Source of the DNA: Aquamicrobium zhengzhouense
GTDB taxonomy: Bacteria > Pseudomonadota > Alphaproteobacteria > Rhizobiales > Rhizobiaceae
Assembly (NCBI RefSeq): GCF_016124105.1
Contig: NZ_JADGMQ010000004.1
Location: 213,830-277,829, forward strand
Direction: 5' to 3'
DNA length: 64,000 nt
The translations under genes and the position numbers were made by a program. The notes beneath the pieces were generated by a model, which searched no databases, was not told where the DNA came from, and saw only the letters and a list, made by a program, of their open reading frames with translations. Shown here piece after piece: positions 17,544-26,302 of this stretch (position 1 is its first letter; each line of letters opens with the position of its first letter).

Positions 17544-18218
17544 TCAGCTTTCCTTTTGTGAGATGATGCGTGTCGCCTTGCGGATACGCTCGGCAAGGGC
17601 TGCGTGTATCTGCGGCGTGGCATCCCGCTCACGCACCAGGGAAGCGAAGCCGCGCGTAACCACCGCGCGCGCCTCGCCTCGTGTCAGCTTCGCATCCCGC
17701 GTCAGCCAACGCTCGAACTCGCGGACCGACGGCAACCGTCCCGCCGCAAGTTTGACGTTTTCGACCCGCGCCTCCGGCAGCATCGGAAACGTCACGATCG
17801 AGATTTCCCAAAGATCGGCCTAAAGAATCCGGCGGACACCTTTTTGGGCATCTTTTCTCGACCGCACGGTTCGAAAACCGATAGAGAGCCCATCAAGAGC
17901 CCCGCCTCGCATGAGTTCGCGCACTTCCCGCGCGCGGCCCACTCCTTTCGCCAGGCGGCCGCGAACGAACAATCCTCGCTCATCTTCGCGGATATCGATC
18001 CAAGTACCGATCGGCTCGTTCGGATCATGCTGAAACAGCATCCGCACGCCACCTGTTCCACGCTTCATCAGCGAACGTGCGAACGCCCCCTTTTCGACCA
18101 CGTCGCGTGCAAGATCGGGTCGCTCGAAAAGGCTCGCATAACCGGAAAATGTGCCATCTCTGTCCAGCCCGACCTGCGCATCCGCGACCTTCTTTTCATA
18201 GCGAAGGGTCTCATTCAT
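17544..18218 (-). pseudogene. GTA prohead protease (Gp4-like, HK97 family), interrupted by in-frame TAG
   Basis: The frame from ATG 18218 to the TGA at 17544 spans 224 codons, normal for this serine protease. The first 132 residues contain the family motifs FSGYASLFERPDLARDVVEKGAF, the catalytic-region LFQHDPNEPIGTW (His at about residue 64) and GALDGLSIGFRTV (Ser at about residue 112). The codon after GVRRIL is TAG (17820-17822), and the very next codons read ADLWEISIVTFPMLPEARV, the conserved strand of the family. The expected residue at the TAG is Glu (GAG), one base away. Without readthrough the core beta strand and C-terminus are lost. Confidence 0.88.
17820..17822 (-). other. In-frame amber codon in GTA gp4
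   Basis: The plus strand reads cta at 17820-17822. The coding context is ATTCTT-TAG-GCCGAT, in the position where HK97 prohead proteases normally have E in the motif E-x-D-L-W-E-x-S. The reading frame is continuous on both sides. Confidence 0.92.
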
Positions 18219-18534
18219 CGCCGGTTTCCTTGCTTATGGCGCCTTTTGCGCGGAAGAAGCGAACCAGCAGGCCGAGCGTCCACCAGGCGCACAGGCTTGC
18301 CGCCGCCGACCCCATCAAGACCAGTTCGTAAGGACCTAGTTTTTCTGCAATTCCGAGTTCCGCAGCGATCTTGAGGCCAACGGTGCCGCCGAAGACGAGG
18401 CCGCTGGCGACGCCGATACCTAGCCGCACCGCAGCTTCTCGACGGCTGTGCGGCAGCAGATAGGCCAGCGAGATCGCCGATCCCGCAGCCGCGCCGCCGG
18501 CTCTGGCCGACCAGAGCCAGAATGTGTCTGACAT
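18211..18534 (-). CDS. Small GTA-cluster membrane protein (DUF6107-like)
   Basis: A 107-residue protein with three likely hydrophobic segments (about residues 10-28, 38-58 and 70-92) and a basic C-terminus. It lies between portal and protease genes, where Hyphomicrobiales GTA clusters carry a DUF6107-type small membrane protein. It overlaps the protease start by 8 nt. No enzymatic motif is visible and the function is unknown. Confidence 0.7.
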   Translation of the reverse strand: MSDTFWLWSARAGGAAAGSAISLAYLLPHSRREAAVRLGIGVASGLVFGGTVGLKIAAELGIAEKLGPYELVLMGSAAASLCAWWTLGLLVRFFRAKGAISKETGDE

Positions 18535-18545
18535 GTTGAGTGTCC

Positions 18546-19703
18546 TTAGTTGCGCGGGCCGTAGCCCACCGCTTCCCGTTTCTCTTCGTCGGTCAGGAAG
18601 TCTGCGGCCCCGATCCGGGACCAGAGCGCCTCGCGCTCGACCGCGAGGCCATCGATTTGGTCATGGTCAAAGGACAGGCGCAGTCCCTCGCCGAACTTCG
18701 GCCCAAGGAATGCAGAAAGTTCAGCCGCTGTCTTGGAGACAAGGGGCAATACCGTCATCCGATAGAAAGCGCGGTTGGCTTCCTGATAATTGGCGTAGGT
18801 GTTGTCGCCCGGAATTCCGAGGATCATGGGCGGAACGCCAAAGGCGAGAGCAATCTCGCGACTGGCACCATTCTTGGCCTCGACGAAATCCATGTCCTTG
18901 GGGGTTAGCCCCATGGCCTTCCATTCCAGTCCTCCCTCGAGCAGCATGGGCCGTCCGGCGCGGGCTGCACCCGCATAACCGTCCTCAAGTTCGCCCTTGA
19001 GGCGCTCATATTGCTCCTCCGTCAGATTGCCTCCCTCCTTGGGGGCGTAGACGAGAGCTCCGGACGGGCGGGCAGAATTGTCCAGCAATGCCTTGTTCCA
19101 GCGTACTGCCGCATTGTGGATGTCGAGCGCCATGAGTGCTGCCTGCAATGGCGGAAACCCATAAAGATCATCCAGCGGATGGAAGAGGCGAAGATGCATC
19201 GCGAGCGCGCCCTCCTCGCCGTCCATCGGTATGCGCCGCCGTCGCTCCTGCTGCCTCTGCTCAAGTGCAGTCGGCCAGCCATCTGCGTCTGTGACGACCA
19301 TGACCTGATCCGGACGAAGCAGATGCAGCTCGCGGGTATTTGCCGCCTCGACCAGCTCAACATAGGCATTGCCCGACATCAGGAGATGTCCGTACAGGAT
19401 CTCAAGAAAGCTCGCGCCAGTGGCTCTCGCATTGGGGCGCATCAAGAGGTCGAGCAGCGGATGGTCGACCAACTCGCTTTTTTCCTCATAAAGGAGCCAC
19501 GGTACCGACGCGGCTGCCTCGGCGATCAGCCGTACGCAGCGATGTACCGTTGGATTTCGCATGAAGCCTTCGCGTGCCAGCGTCGCATAATCGCGCCGTG
19601 TCCAGGCGGCTTCTCCCTGTGCATGAAGAGCGACAAATCCATGAAGACTGCCCCCCTTGCGCTCGACGTTCTGTCGAGCCCACGGCCAGTTCCAACCCAT
19701 CAT
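18546..19703 (-). CDS. GTA portal protein (Gp3-like)
   Basis: A 385-residue phage portal protein forming the DNA entry vertex. Family segments are seen at RNPTVHRCVRLIAEAAASVPW (about residues 49-69), HPLLDLLMRPNARATGASFLE, GNAYVELVEA and FGVPPMILGIPGDNTYANYQEANRAFY near residue 310. Two adjacent ATGs are possible starts. It is placed 9 nt after the large terminase stop. Confidence 0.95.
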   Translation of the reverse strand: MMGWNWPWARQNVERKGGSLHGFVALHAQGEAAWTRRDYATLAREGFMRNPTVHRCVRLIAEAAASVPWLLYEEKSELVDHPLLDLLMRPNARATGASFLEILYGHLLMSGNAYVELVEAANTRELHLLRPDQVMVVTDADGWPTALEQRQQERRRRIPMDGEEGALAMHLRLFHPLDDLYGFPPLQAALMALDIHNAAVRWNKALLDNSARPSGALVYAPKEGGNLTEEQYERLKGELEDGYAGAARAGRPMLLEGGLEWKAMGLTPKDMDFVEAKNGASREIALAFGVPPMILGIPGDNTYANYQEANRAFYRMTVLPLVSKTAAELSAFLGPKFGEGLRLSFDHDQIDGLAVEREALWSRIGAADFLTDEEKREAVGYGPRN

Positions 19704-19712
19704 TGAAATCCG

Positions 19713-21059
19713 TTAGCTAAGGTTTCGCACACGCGGGGCGCCAGCGCTGCCCAGCATCAATTCGCTCAGCGCCCAGACCAGCGCATCCACCCGATCAGGT
19801 GAACGACCACCGGAAAGACCGTCTGGCCCGAAATCGCACATCTCGTCCTCCAGTTCGCGAAATCGGCTGGGATGAACGACACGTTTTTGCGCATAAAGCG
19901 CGGCTACAGGCTCTGCCCGCACCCACTTTCCTCGGCTTGCCCGCACCTCCTTCACCGGCACGTTTGGATCGACGGTGCGCAACACCGCGGTAACCATCTC
20001 GCCACCCTGATTGATCTCGGCGACAATGGTGTCAGCCTGGTGCTCATGGAAAAGGGCGACACTGCGTGCCGCCCAATCCTGCGGGCGTGCTGCCTGCATC
20101 GTCGCATCCTCCAGCACAACGCCAGTTCCCTCGCTGTCGATTGCGGCAACGATGATGCCGCATGCGTCAGAGCTCTTGCGTGATGAGGCTGGGGGATCTA
20201 TCGCGACAACAATTCTCCGCAACGGTCCGAGCGGCGCTCCCCAGGCTGCTTCAAGTCCTTGACGGGTCCACAGCGCGTCTTGCCGATCCTCGATGAGCTC
20301 TCCATCGAGTTCCTGCCTCCCAAGCCGCGAGCCGGCATACTGAGCCTCGATCGCTGCTATGAAGCCCGCTGCCAAATTCGCCTCATTCTCACGCGTCGGC
20401 ATACGCGTGAAATAAAAGCTCGGATCGGACAGCAAACGCTTCACCAGCGGCACCGGCTTGGGCGTCGTGGTTACAATCTGCCTTGGCTGCTCGCCTAGAC
20501 GCAGCCCGAATTGCAGCATGTCGAAGCACTCAACGGCATTCTTCCACTTCGCCACCTCATCGCACCAGGCAGCGTCGAATTGCGGCCCGCGAAGGCTTTC
20601 GGGGTCCTCGGAAGAAAAAGCCTGCGCCACCGCTCCGCTATCCCACAACAGCCGCCGGCGGGTTGGTTCATATCTGGGGCGGCCATTGCGAGAGATCGCT
20701 GCTATCCCGGACGGGCCATCCACCATGACTTCACGCACGTCCCCGAGCGTTTCGGCAACCAATGCAATTCGGAGATATCGAAGTTTCCGGGTGAATGGCG
20801 AGAAGCCACGCGCCAGCCCATTCACCCATTCTGCACCCAACCGGGTCTTGCCGGATCCGCGACCGCCCATCACCAGCCAGTTAGTCTTCTCCGCCCCCGG
20901 CCGATATTGTTTGCCGCGGGCGGTGCCGACCCACTCACGTGAGATGATCGCTATCTCCTCCTGGGAAAACGCCCTCTCCAGCCATTCTCTCTGCGAGATG
21001 CCTGGCAAGCTCAACAATCTTTCGATCGAGCTTGTCGAGTAAATCGGCGATGTTGGCAT
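19713..21059 (-). CDS. GTA large terminase (Gp2-like)
   Basis: A 448-residue DNA packaging motor. Walker A is MGGRGSGKTRLG and the Walker B-like element is AAWCDEVAKWKN. The C-terminal nuclease domain has acidic residues in RRIVVAIDPPAS and SPDRVDALVWAL. ATG 21059 (MPTSPIYSTSSIERLLSLPG) is the first plausible start and begins just before the conserved LSLPGI motif. The gene then overlaps gp1 by 125 nt in another frame. An internal downstream start would cut the ATPase N-terminus. Confidence 0.93.
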   Translation of the reverse strand: MPTSPIYSTSSIERLLSLPGISQREWLERAFSQEEIAIISREWVGTARGKQYRPGAEKTNWLVMGGRGSGKTRLGAEWVNGLARGFSPFTRKLRYLRIALVAETLGDVREVMVDGPSGIAAISRNGRPRYEPTRRRLLWDSGAVAQAFSSEDPESLRGPQFDAAWCDEVAKWKNAVECFDMLQFGLRLGEQPRQIVTTTPKPVPLVKRLLSDPSFYFTRMPTRENEANLAAGFIAAIEAQYAGSRLGRQELDGELIEDRQDALWTRQGLEAAWGAPLGPLRRIVVAIDPPASSRKSSDACGIIVAAIDSEGTGVVLEDATMQAARPQDWAARSVALFHEHQADTIVAEINQGGEMVTAVLRTVDPNVPVKEVRASRGKWVRAEPVAALYAQKRVVHPSRFRELEDEMCDFGPDGLSGGRSPDRVDALVWALSELMLGSAGAPRVRNLS

Positions 21060-21420
21060 CGCTTGATATCTGCCTTTCGCGCGCTTCGTCTTCGTCACGC
21101 GTCGTCTCGAATATTTTGAGTAGGGTGCTAACGCTGCTCGAAAGCTCTGATACCGCCTTGTCCGCTCCGGGTTGGTCCTCATCAGGATCGAGCTGAATAC
21201 GCTCCGCCTTTTCCAGCAGCCGGTCCTTCAATCGACCGATGCGTTCGCCGCGGCTGAGCCCTTGGGCTACCCCTGAGACTTTCCATCCGCCCCTGCGGGC
21301 CGTGCGCTCCAGGGCAGAGGCATTGAGCCGACAGGCCTGCGCAAGCCGTTCGAAAGTTAACGGGGCGCCCTCCATCAAGGCACGCCGAGCCGCCCACACG
21401 GCTTCTGCCCCGTCGGTCAT
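20935..21420 (-). CDS. GTA small terminase (Gp1-like)
   Basis: A 161-residue small terminase homologue, first gene of the cluster. ATG 21420 is preceded by a strong GGAGGG. The N-terminal half has an HTH-like segment (LTFERLAQACRLNASALERTARRGGW), followed by a long charged helix. RcGTA Gp1 packages with little sequence specificity. Its 3' end overlaps the large terminase start region. Confidence 0.85.
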   Translation of the reverse strand: MTDGAEAVWAARRALMEGAPLTFERLAQACRLNASALERTARRGGWKVSGVAQGLSRGERIGRLKDRLLEKAERIQLDPDEDQPGADKAVSELSSSVSTLLKIFETTRDEDEARERQISSDANIADLLDKLDRKIVELARHLAERMAGEGVFPGGDSDHLT

Positions 21421-21510
21421 GCACCCTCCCGAATTTCTGGAGATCTGGTCGACCAACGAACTCATCGCTGTGATGCGTCGCTCTGGACGCAATTTTCCGA
21501 CCTTGCATGA

Positions 21511-21539
21511 AGCCTATCGAAGCACCGTTACGGTGTCAA
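21511..21539 (-). promoter_or_regulatory. GTA cluster promoter
   Basis: On the minus strand a perfect -35 box TTGACA (21539-21534) is followed by a 17-nt spacer and a -10 box TAGGCT (21516-21511), placing transcription start near 21504, about 85 nt upstream of gp1. This is the only good promoter seen ahead of gp1. Confidence 0.65.
21523..21535. promoter_or_regulatory. Perfect palindrome within GTA promoter spacer
   Basis: CACCGTTACGGTG is a perfect 6+1+6 dyad lying between the -35 and -10 boxes and touching the -35. A protein bound here would block RNA polymerase, so it is a candidate repressor operator. Confidence 0.5.
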
Positions 21540-21559
21540 GAATATATTCCTATATATTC
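21540..21559. promoter_or_regulatory. Perfect dyad immediately upstream of GTA -35 box
   Basis: GAATATATTCCTATATATTC has 8-bp arms with a 4-nt spacer and ends one base before the -35 box on the minus strand. The position is that of a class II activator site, and the AT-richness would also suit a UP element or a silencer. The binding protein is unknown. Confidence 0.5.
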
Positions 21560-21694
21560 TCACATTTTCTGACAGTAGTCTCGTCGCGCTTGCCGACCGC
21601 CCGGAAATGAGCAACAACAATCGGTGGTTGATCCTCGGATGAATTCTGCCTTCTGGCTCTATCTCCTTGGATGCGTTGCGTGGGCGTGAATTGG

Positions 21695-23836
21695 ATGAAA
21701 AATCCTCGAAAGGATAAAAAGCCTGCCTCGCGATTGGCCAACAAGCTGCTCGCATTCGACGCTTGGCTGGATTCCTCGCTCTATGAAGCCGGATTCAAGG
21801 CGCGCGAAACTTGGGAAAACGTCACTATCTTCTTCCGTCGCTTCCGCGTTGCCGGCTGGAAGCGCGGTTTCTTCGAATTGGGAAGCGAAGCCTTCACCAT
21901 CGGCACGGTCGGCGCGATCCTGATGCTCGCGCTCGCCCTTCCCGCTTTCGAGGAAACTCAGAAGGACTGGCGCAGCCAGGGCGATTTTGCTGTCACCTTT
22001 CTTGATCGTCACGGAAACGAGATTGGCCAGCGCGGCATCATCCAACGCGACTCCGTGCCGGTGGACGAACTTCCTGATCATCTTATCAAAGCTGTCCTTG
22101 CGACCGAGGACCGGCGCTTTTTCGACCATTTCGGCATCGACTTTATAGGTCTTGCTCGCGCGCTAACCGAGAACGTCCGCGCCAATTCGGTTGTGCAGGG
22201 TGGCTCCACGCTCACGCAGCAATTGGCGAAGAACCTGTTCCTGACCAATGAGCGCTCCATGGAGCGCAAGATAAAGGAAGCGTATCTCGCACTTTGGCTG
22301 GAGTGGAACCTCAGCAAGAAGGAAATCCTGCAGCTTTACCTGGATCGCGCCTATCTCGGCGGCGGCACTTTCGGCATCGCGGCCGCTGCTGACTTTTACT
22401 TCAACAAAAATATCAAGGAACTGAACTTGGCTGAGTCGGCGATGATTGCCGGCTTGTTCAAGGCACCCGGCAATTACGCCCCCCACATCAATCTGCCTGC
22501 GGCCCGCGGTCGGGCGAACGTCGTCTTGTCCAACATGGTCGATTCGGGCTTCATGACCGAGGGGCAGGTCCTGCATGCACGACTGCACCCCGCTACGGCC
22601 GTCGACAGGGCAGGACGCGACAGCCCCGATTATTTCCTCGACTGGGCTTTCGAGGAGGTCAAGCGCGTTGCGCCCAAAGACAGCCCACGCTCACTGGTCG
22701 CGAGAACGACGATCGACATGGGCGTCCAAAAGGCGGCTGAGGAATCTCTGGAATTCCATCTGCGCCAACATGGAAAGTCTTATCGCTTTTCCGAAGGAGC
22801 AATTGTGGCGATTGAGAACACCGGCGCAGTAAGAGCCCTGGTTGGCGGCAGCGACTATGCCCGCAGCCAGTTCAACCGTGCGACGAAGGCGCTTCGCCAG
22901 ACTGGCTCTGCGTTCAAGCCCTACGTCTTCACCGCAGCTATGGAAGCGGGCTTCACGCCGCAATCGGTTGTACCGGATGCCCCTATCACATGGGCCGGGT
23001 GGTCGCCGCGAAACTACAGCCGCGGCTACGCTGGTCGTGTCCCCCTTTCTACCTCCCTCATCCGCTCATTCAACACGGTACCCGTTCGCCTTGCGAAGGA
23101 TCATCTGACCATCCCTGTCATCATGCAAAAAGTGAAGGACATGGGTGTCGAAAGCGAGCTCAACGGCCACCGCACTATGGTCCTTGGTACCTCCGGAATG
23201 ACGGTAATGGATCAGGCAACCGGTTACCTGACCTTGGCGTCAGGCGGCTTCACAGGTGTCCGGCACGCCATCACCCAGCTCGTCACCCACTCCGGCAAGG
23301 TGATCTACGACCAGAAGCGCGATGCTGCACCGCCCCGCCGGACAGTTACCGAGGAAGCTGTGGCCGCGATGAACTCGATCATGGTGCAGATCCCGGAGAC
23401 CGGCACCGCACGCCGCGCTGCCCTTCCCGGCATCCGCTCGGCTGGCAAGACGGGCACTGCCCAAGCCTATCGCGACGCATGGTATGTTGGTTATACCGGC
23501 AACTACACAGCCGCGGTCTGGCTGGGCAATGACGACTATTCTCCGACCCTGAACATGACGGGCGGCTCTGTGCCGGCGATGGTCTGGCAGCGGCTGATGT
23601 CCTACGCGCATCAGGGCATCGAGCTAAAGCCGATACCAGGCATAGAAAAGCCGTTCTTGGATGACCCGCCGGATCAAGCCGTCGCTTCGTCAGAGGAGAA
23701 TGGCAGCGTAGAACCCGACCGCCCGTCAGTGCTTTCCGCGCGGACGACGAAGGTTCTTTTCGAGCTGTCCGATGCCTTTCGCGATGCCGTTCCGCTTTCG
23801 GTTCCCCAGGGCCCTGAAACCCTTTCATCATTGTGA
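21695..23836 (+). CDS. Class A penicillin-binding protein (PBP1a/1c-type)
   Basis: A bifunctional peptidoglycan synthase of 713 residues. It has one membrane segment (about residues 66-86 of this reading), a glycosyltransferase domain with ATEDRRFFDHFGIDF and QGGSTLTQQLAKN, and a transpeptidase domain with the active Ser in GSAFKP, an SxN element (SFN) and KTGTAQ. ATG 21695 is taken as the start; an in-frame ATG at 21671 adds 8 residues, and neither has a strong ribosome site. It is divergent from the GTA cluster, with 274 nt between the start codons. Confidence 0.92.
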   Translation: MKNPRKDKKPASRLANKLLAFDAWLDSSLYEAGFKARETWENVTIFFRRFRVAGWKRGFFELGSEAFTIGTVGAILMLALALPAFEETQKDWRSQGDFAVTFLDRHGNEIGQRGIIQRDSVPVDELPDHLIKAVLATEDRRFFDHFGIDFIGLARALTENVRANSVVQGGSTLTQQLAKNLFLTNERSMERKIKEAYLALWLEWNLSKKEILQLYLDRAYLGGGTFGIAAAADFYFNKNIKELNLAESAMIAGLFKAPGNYAPHINLPAARGRANVVLSNMVDSGFMTEGQVLHARLHPATAVDRAGRDSPDYFLDWAFEEVKRVAPKDSPRSLVARTTIDMGVQKAAEESLEFHLRQHGKSYRFSEGAIVAIENTGAVRALVGGSDYARSQFNRATKALRQTGSAFKPYVFTAAMEAGFTPQSVVPDAPITWAGWSPRNYSRGYAGRVPLSTSLIRSFNTVPVRLAKDHLTIPVIMQKVKDMGVESELNGHRTMVLGTSGMTVMDQATGYLTLASGGFTGVRHAITQLVTHSGKVIYDQKRDAAPPRRTVTEEAVAAMNSIMVQIPETGTARRAALPGIRSAGKTGTAQAYRDAWYVGYTGNYTAAVWLGNDDYSPTLNMTGGSVPAMVWQRLMSYAHQGIELKPIPGIEKPFLDDPPDQAVASSEENGSVEPDRPSVLSARTTKVLFELSDAFRDAVPLSVPQGPETLSSL

Positions 23837-23943
23837 AAAGCAGGCTTTGCCTCCAGAACACCTTGACATTTTAGCCCCGGATGGCGACCGCTTGAGCCCA
23901 AGCCTGTCCAACCTCCAAGAAGACGCGAGCCGTCGATCCGTTA

Positions 23944-24525
23944 ATGCTGAAGTCGCTTTTCCTGACAGCACTGGCTCTTGTGATTGCGCTTGGCGGTGGT
24001 GCTGGCAGCGTCTGGCTGGCGTTGGACTCCGACTTCGAATTTGACACCATTGAGGTTGGCGACTGGACCGCCTTCCCTACCCGTGGCACTCCAGATGCCG
24101 ACCCATATTCTAAAGCGCGTTTCTCCCGGACCGCAGACTTGCTGCTTGGACGAGGCGAAGGGTTAACCTTCACGGCCAAGCGCGACTCGAATGGCTTTCC
24201 CCTAAGTGGGGCTTGCAGCTACCGACTTGAGGGCCCCACGCCGCCGGCTCGCTTCTGGACCCTTTATGCGCGCGATGAGGATGGTCGTGTCATCGACATG
24301 CCTGGAAACCGAGCTGCGGCGCTCCACTCCTACGCGGTGCTTCGCCAGGAAGATCAGACAATCATCACACGCGTCTCGGCTCACCCGCAGCCTGGAAATT
24401 GGCTCCCCGTGAAAACGGGAGAGTTTCTCCTCGTTCTGTCGCTTTACGACACCGCAATCTCATCGTCTTCGCGCATCGGCGAAGTAGTCCTGCCTCGGAT
24501 CGTGCGCGAGGCATGTGATGGGTAA
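23944..24525 (+). CDS. DUF1214 domain protein
   Basis: A 193-residue exported or membrane-anchored protein with one N-terminal hydrophobic helix (residues 5-27). DUF1214 motifs are the region from about residue 59 (FSRTADLLLGRGEGLTFTA) and the ending QPGNWLPV, seen in beta-sandwich DUF1214 proteins. It overlaps the next gene (DUF1254) by 8 nt; the two domains, which often occur fused, are encoded here as a pair. The function is unknown. Confidence 0.8.
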   Translation: MLKSLFLTALALVIALGGGAGSVWLALDSDFEFDTIEVGDWTAFPTRGTPDADPYSKARFSRTADLLLGRGEGLTFTAKRDSNGFPLSGACSYRLEGPTPPARFWTLYARDEDGRVIDMPGNRAAALHSYAVLRQEDQTIITRVSAHPQPGNWLPVKTGEFLLVLSLYDTAISSSSRIGEVVLPRIVREACDG

Positions 24526-25057
24526 GCTGTTCCATGCGGTCATTGTAGGTGTCATCGGTGCCGCGATCGTCCACATCGCGATCCTGCTGATGGTGCCGGC
24601 ATTTTCAGTCCGAGATGCCTGGTCCAGCCTGTCCCAGCGCAGTAATTATTACACGATGACCCGTCTTGATCAGGCGGCCGGACCGCCGTTGATCGAGACG
24701 ATCGACCCGCTTTTCCTCGCGAGCGCGTGCCGCTTTGACCTGAATGAAGGCATCGTCCATCTGACAGGTGAAGGCAAAGTCCCCTACTGGTCCATCTCGG
24801 TCCACGACCGTACAGGCCAGAATGTGTTCAGCCTGAACGACCGCTCCTCTTCAAGCGGGCATCCTGACTTTGTCATCGCCACGAGCGACCAGATGATCGC
24901 AATTCGTAACGCTCTTCCCCCTGAGATGGACCGCTCTGTCTTTATTGAAGCTGATGTGGGTGAAGGCATTGTCGTGGTACGTGCTTTTGCACCGGACGAA
25001 AGCTGGCACCCGACCGTGTCAGCGTTTCTGCAAAGCATGAAATGCTTGTCTAAATAG
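24518..25057 (+). CDS. DUF1254 domain protein
   Basis: A 179-residue partner of the upstream DUF1214 protein. It has one N-terminal membrane segment and the DUF1254-like segment FSVRDAWSSLSQRSNYYTMTRLDQ (about residues 30-53), followed by YWSISVHDRTGQNVFSLNDR. ATG 24518 is used; a GTG immediately before is possible. The pair probably acts together at the inner membrane, but no substrate is known. Confidence 0.8.
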   Translation: MGKLFHAVIVGVIGAAIVHIAILLMVPAFSVRDAWSSLSQRSNYYTMTRLDQAAGPPLIETIDPLFLASACRFDLNEGIVHLTGEGKVPYWSISVHDRTGQNVFSLNDRSSSSGHPDFVIATSDQMIAIRNALPPEMDRSVFIEADVGEGIVVVRAFAPDESWHPTVSAFLQSMKCLSK

Positions 25058-25066
25058 CCGCTTGGA

Positions 25067-25249
25067 TTAGTTCGAGTTCAGGCTTTTGCGCTTTTGTCCG
25101 CGGCGCCGCTTGATCGGCGGGGTCTCTTCGGGCTGTGACCAGCGCTCGTAACGCACGCCCGGAAATATAACGATCATCGCTCCCTCCTGTGGGGGAGAAG
25201 CCTTTCGACGGTTACGCAATCGTCTGTCAAACTGAAGAATGGTAGCCAT
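25067..25249 (-). CDS. Small conserved basic protein
   Basis: A 60-residue protein with MATILQF at the start, the central strand AMIVIFPGVRYERW and a very basic tail (IKRRRGQKRK). Short proteins with the VxFFPGVRYERY motif are common in Hyphomicrobiales. The function is unknown. It is convergent with the DUF1254 gene, 9 nt away. Confidence 0.6.
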   Translation of the reverse strand: MATILQFDRRLRNRRKASPPQEGAMIVIFPGVRYERWSQPEETPPIKRRRGQKRKSLNSN

Positions 25250-25420
25250 TGCAATGCTCTCACTGAAGTTTCACAGGAGCAGACGCCACGCCTCCAAATT
25301 CAATATCGCGCAGAAGACAGTTAACGCACCGCTAACACATATGGCGTAATTTGATCGAACCGGATTGGCTATGTCGGCCAGTCGGGTTGTGTCAGTTGTT
25401 TTGCGTATTGGCCTGTCCTC

Positions 25421-26302
25421 GTGAACCCTTCGAGTTCTTCCCTGCCCAGTTCCTATCGCGCAGCCGGACGACCCGAACGTCTACTGAGGTCTGCGGTCAG
25501 CGCCTTCTGCTCCATTCCTCGGCCCACGCGCCGCGAAATCATCCAGCTCGATGACCTCTCAGATCCTCTCCTGGATTGCGTATCAGACGAATGCCTTCGC
25601 TATGTATCGGCAGCGCTCTCTGATCTTCCCTACGCCCCGCCCCGGCTGATCAGGCGGCTCGCCGGCATGCCTGTAGAGATTTCCGCTCCGGTGCTCATGC
25701 GCTCACCGGTCCTGACAGATATCGACCTCGTAGCCCTCATCGGCCGCCACGGCCTGCCTCATGCGCGTGCAATTGGCGCTCGAAAAGACCTGGACGAGCG
25801 TATCGCAAAACTGGTCGCTTCGATCAGCACCCTTGAGCAAAGCTCTCCTGACAAGGCAGAAGAGACCCGCAATCGCCTGCGTGCCATGATGCAGCCTGCC
25901 GTGAGCGACGACGAGACGGCTGCTGAGCCCATCCTTGAACAGCCAGCGCCATACGAGACCCTGAAAGCCGCTGCGTTAAGCGGACGGGCACATGAATTCT
26001 ATCAGGCGCTGTCCGAGTTGCTGCAGATCAGCTCGTTCCATACGCGTCACATCGTTGAAGCCAATGAACGCGCCCATCTTCTGGCAGCACTGAGCGTACT
26101 GTCGCTTAGCGAAGAACAGGCCTTCCTGATCTGGAAATGCGTCCGCCCACAAGGCCTCGTCACCGCCTCAGCAATTTCGGATTTTATACACACTTACGTA
26201 CAGATCCGCGGCTCGATGGCAGAGCGCATCATCAATGAATGGCGTAAGCTCGATCGAGCGGTCAGGGCTGGCGGCGAGAAGCCGGAGCTCAAGGCGTCTT
26301 GA
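25421..26302 (+). CDS. DUF2336 family protein
   Basis: A 293-residue protein of alpha-helical HEAT-like character with the DUF2336 signature PTRREIIQLDDLSDPLLDCVSDECLRYVSAALSDL (about residues 34-68), a region repeating hydrophobic-helix patterns with LMRSPVLTDIDLVALIGRHG, and a divergent C-terminal domain. It starts at GTG 25421. It has no membrane segment. The function is unknown; some DUF2336 proteins are fused to signalling domains, but none is seen here. Confidence 0.8.
   Translation: MNPSSSSLPSSYRAAGRPERLLRSAVSAFCSIPRPTRREIIQLDDLSDPLLDCVSDECLRYVSAALSDLPYAPPRLIRRLAGMPVEISAPVLMRSPVLTDIDLVALIGRHGLPHARAIGARKDLDERIAKLVASISTLEQSSPDKAEETRNRLRAMMQPAVSDDETAAEPILEQPAPYETLKAAALSGRAHEFYQALSELLQISSFHTRHIVEANERAHLLAALSVLSLSEEQAFLIWKCVRPQGLVTASAISDFIHTYVQIRGSMAERIINEWRKLDRAVRAGGEKPELKAS

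Noticed and set aside
17544..17795. Separate 83-residue gene before the capsid, starting at GTG
   Set aside because: It is in frame with the protease gene and carries the conserved C-terminal half of that family, so it is the part after the amber codon.
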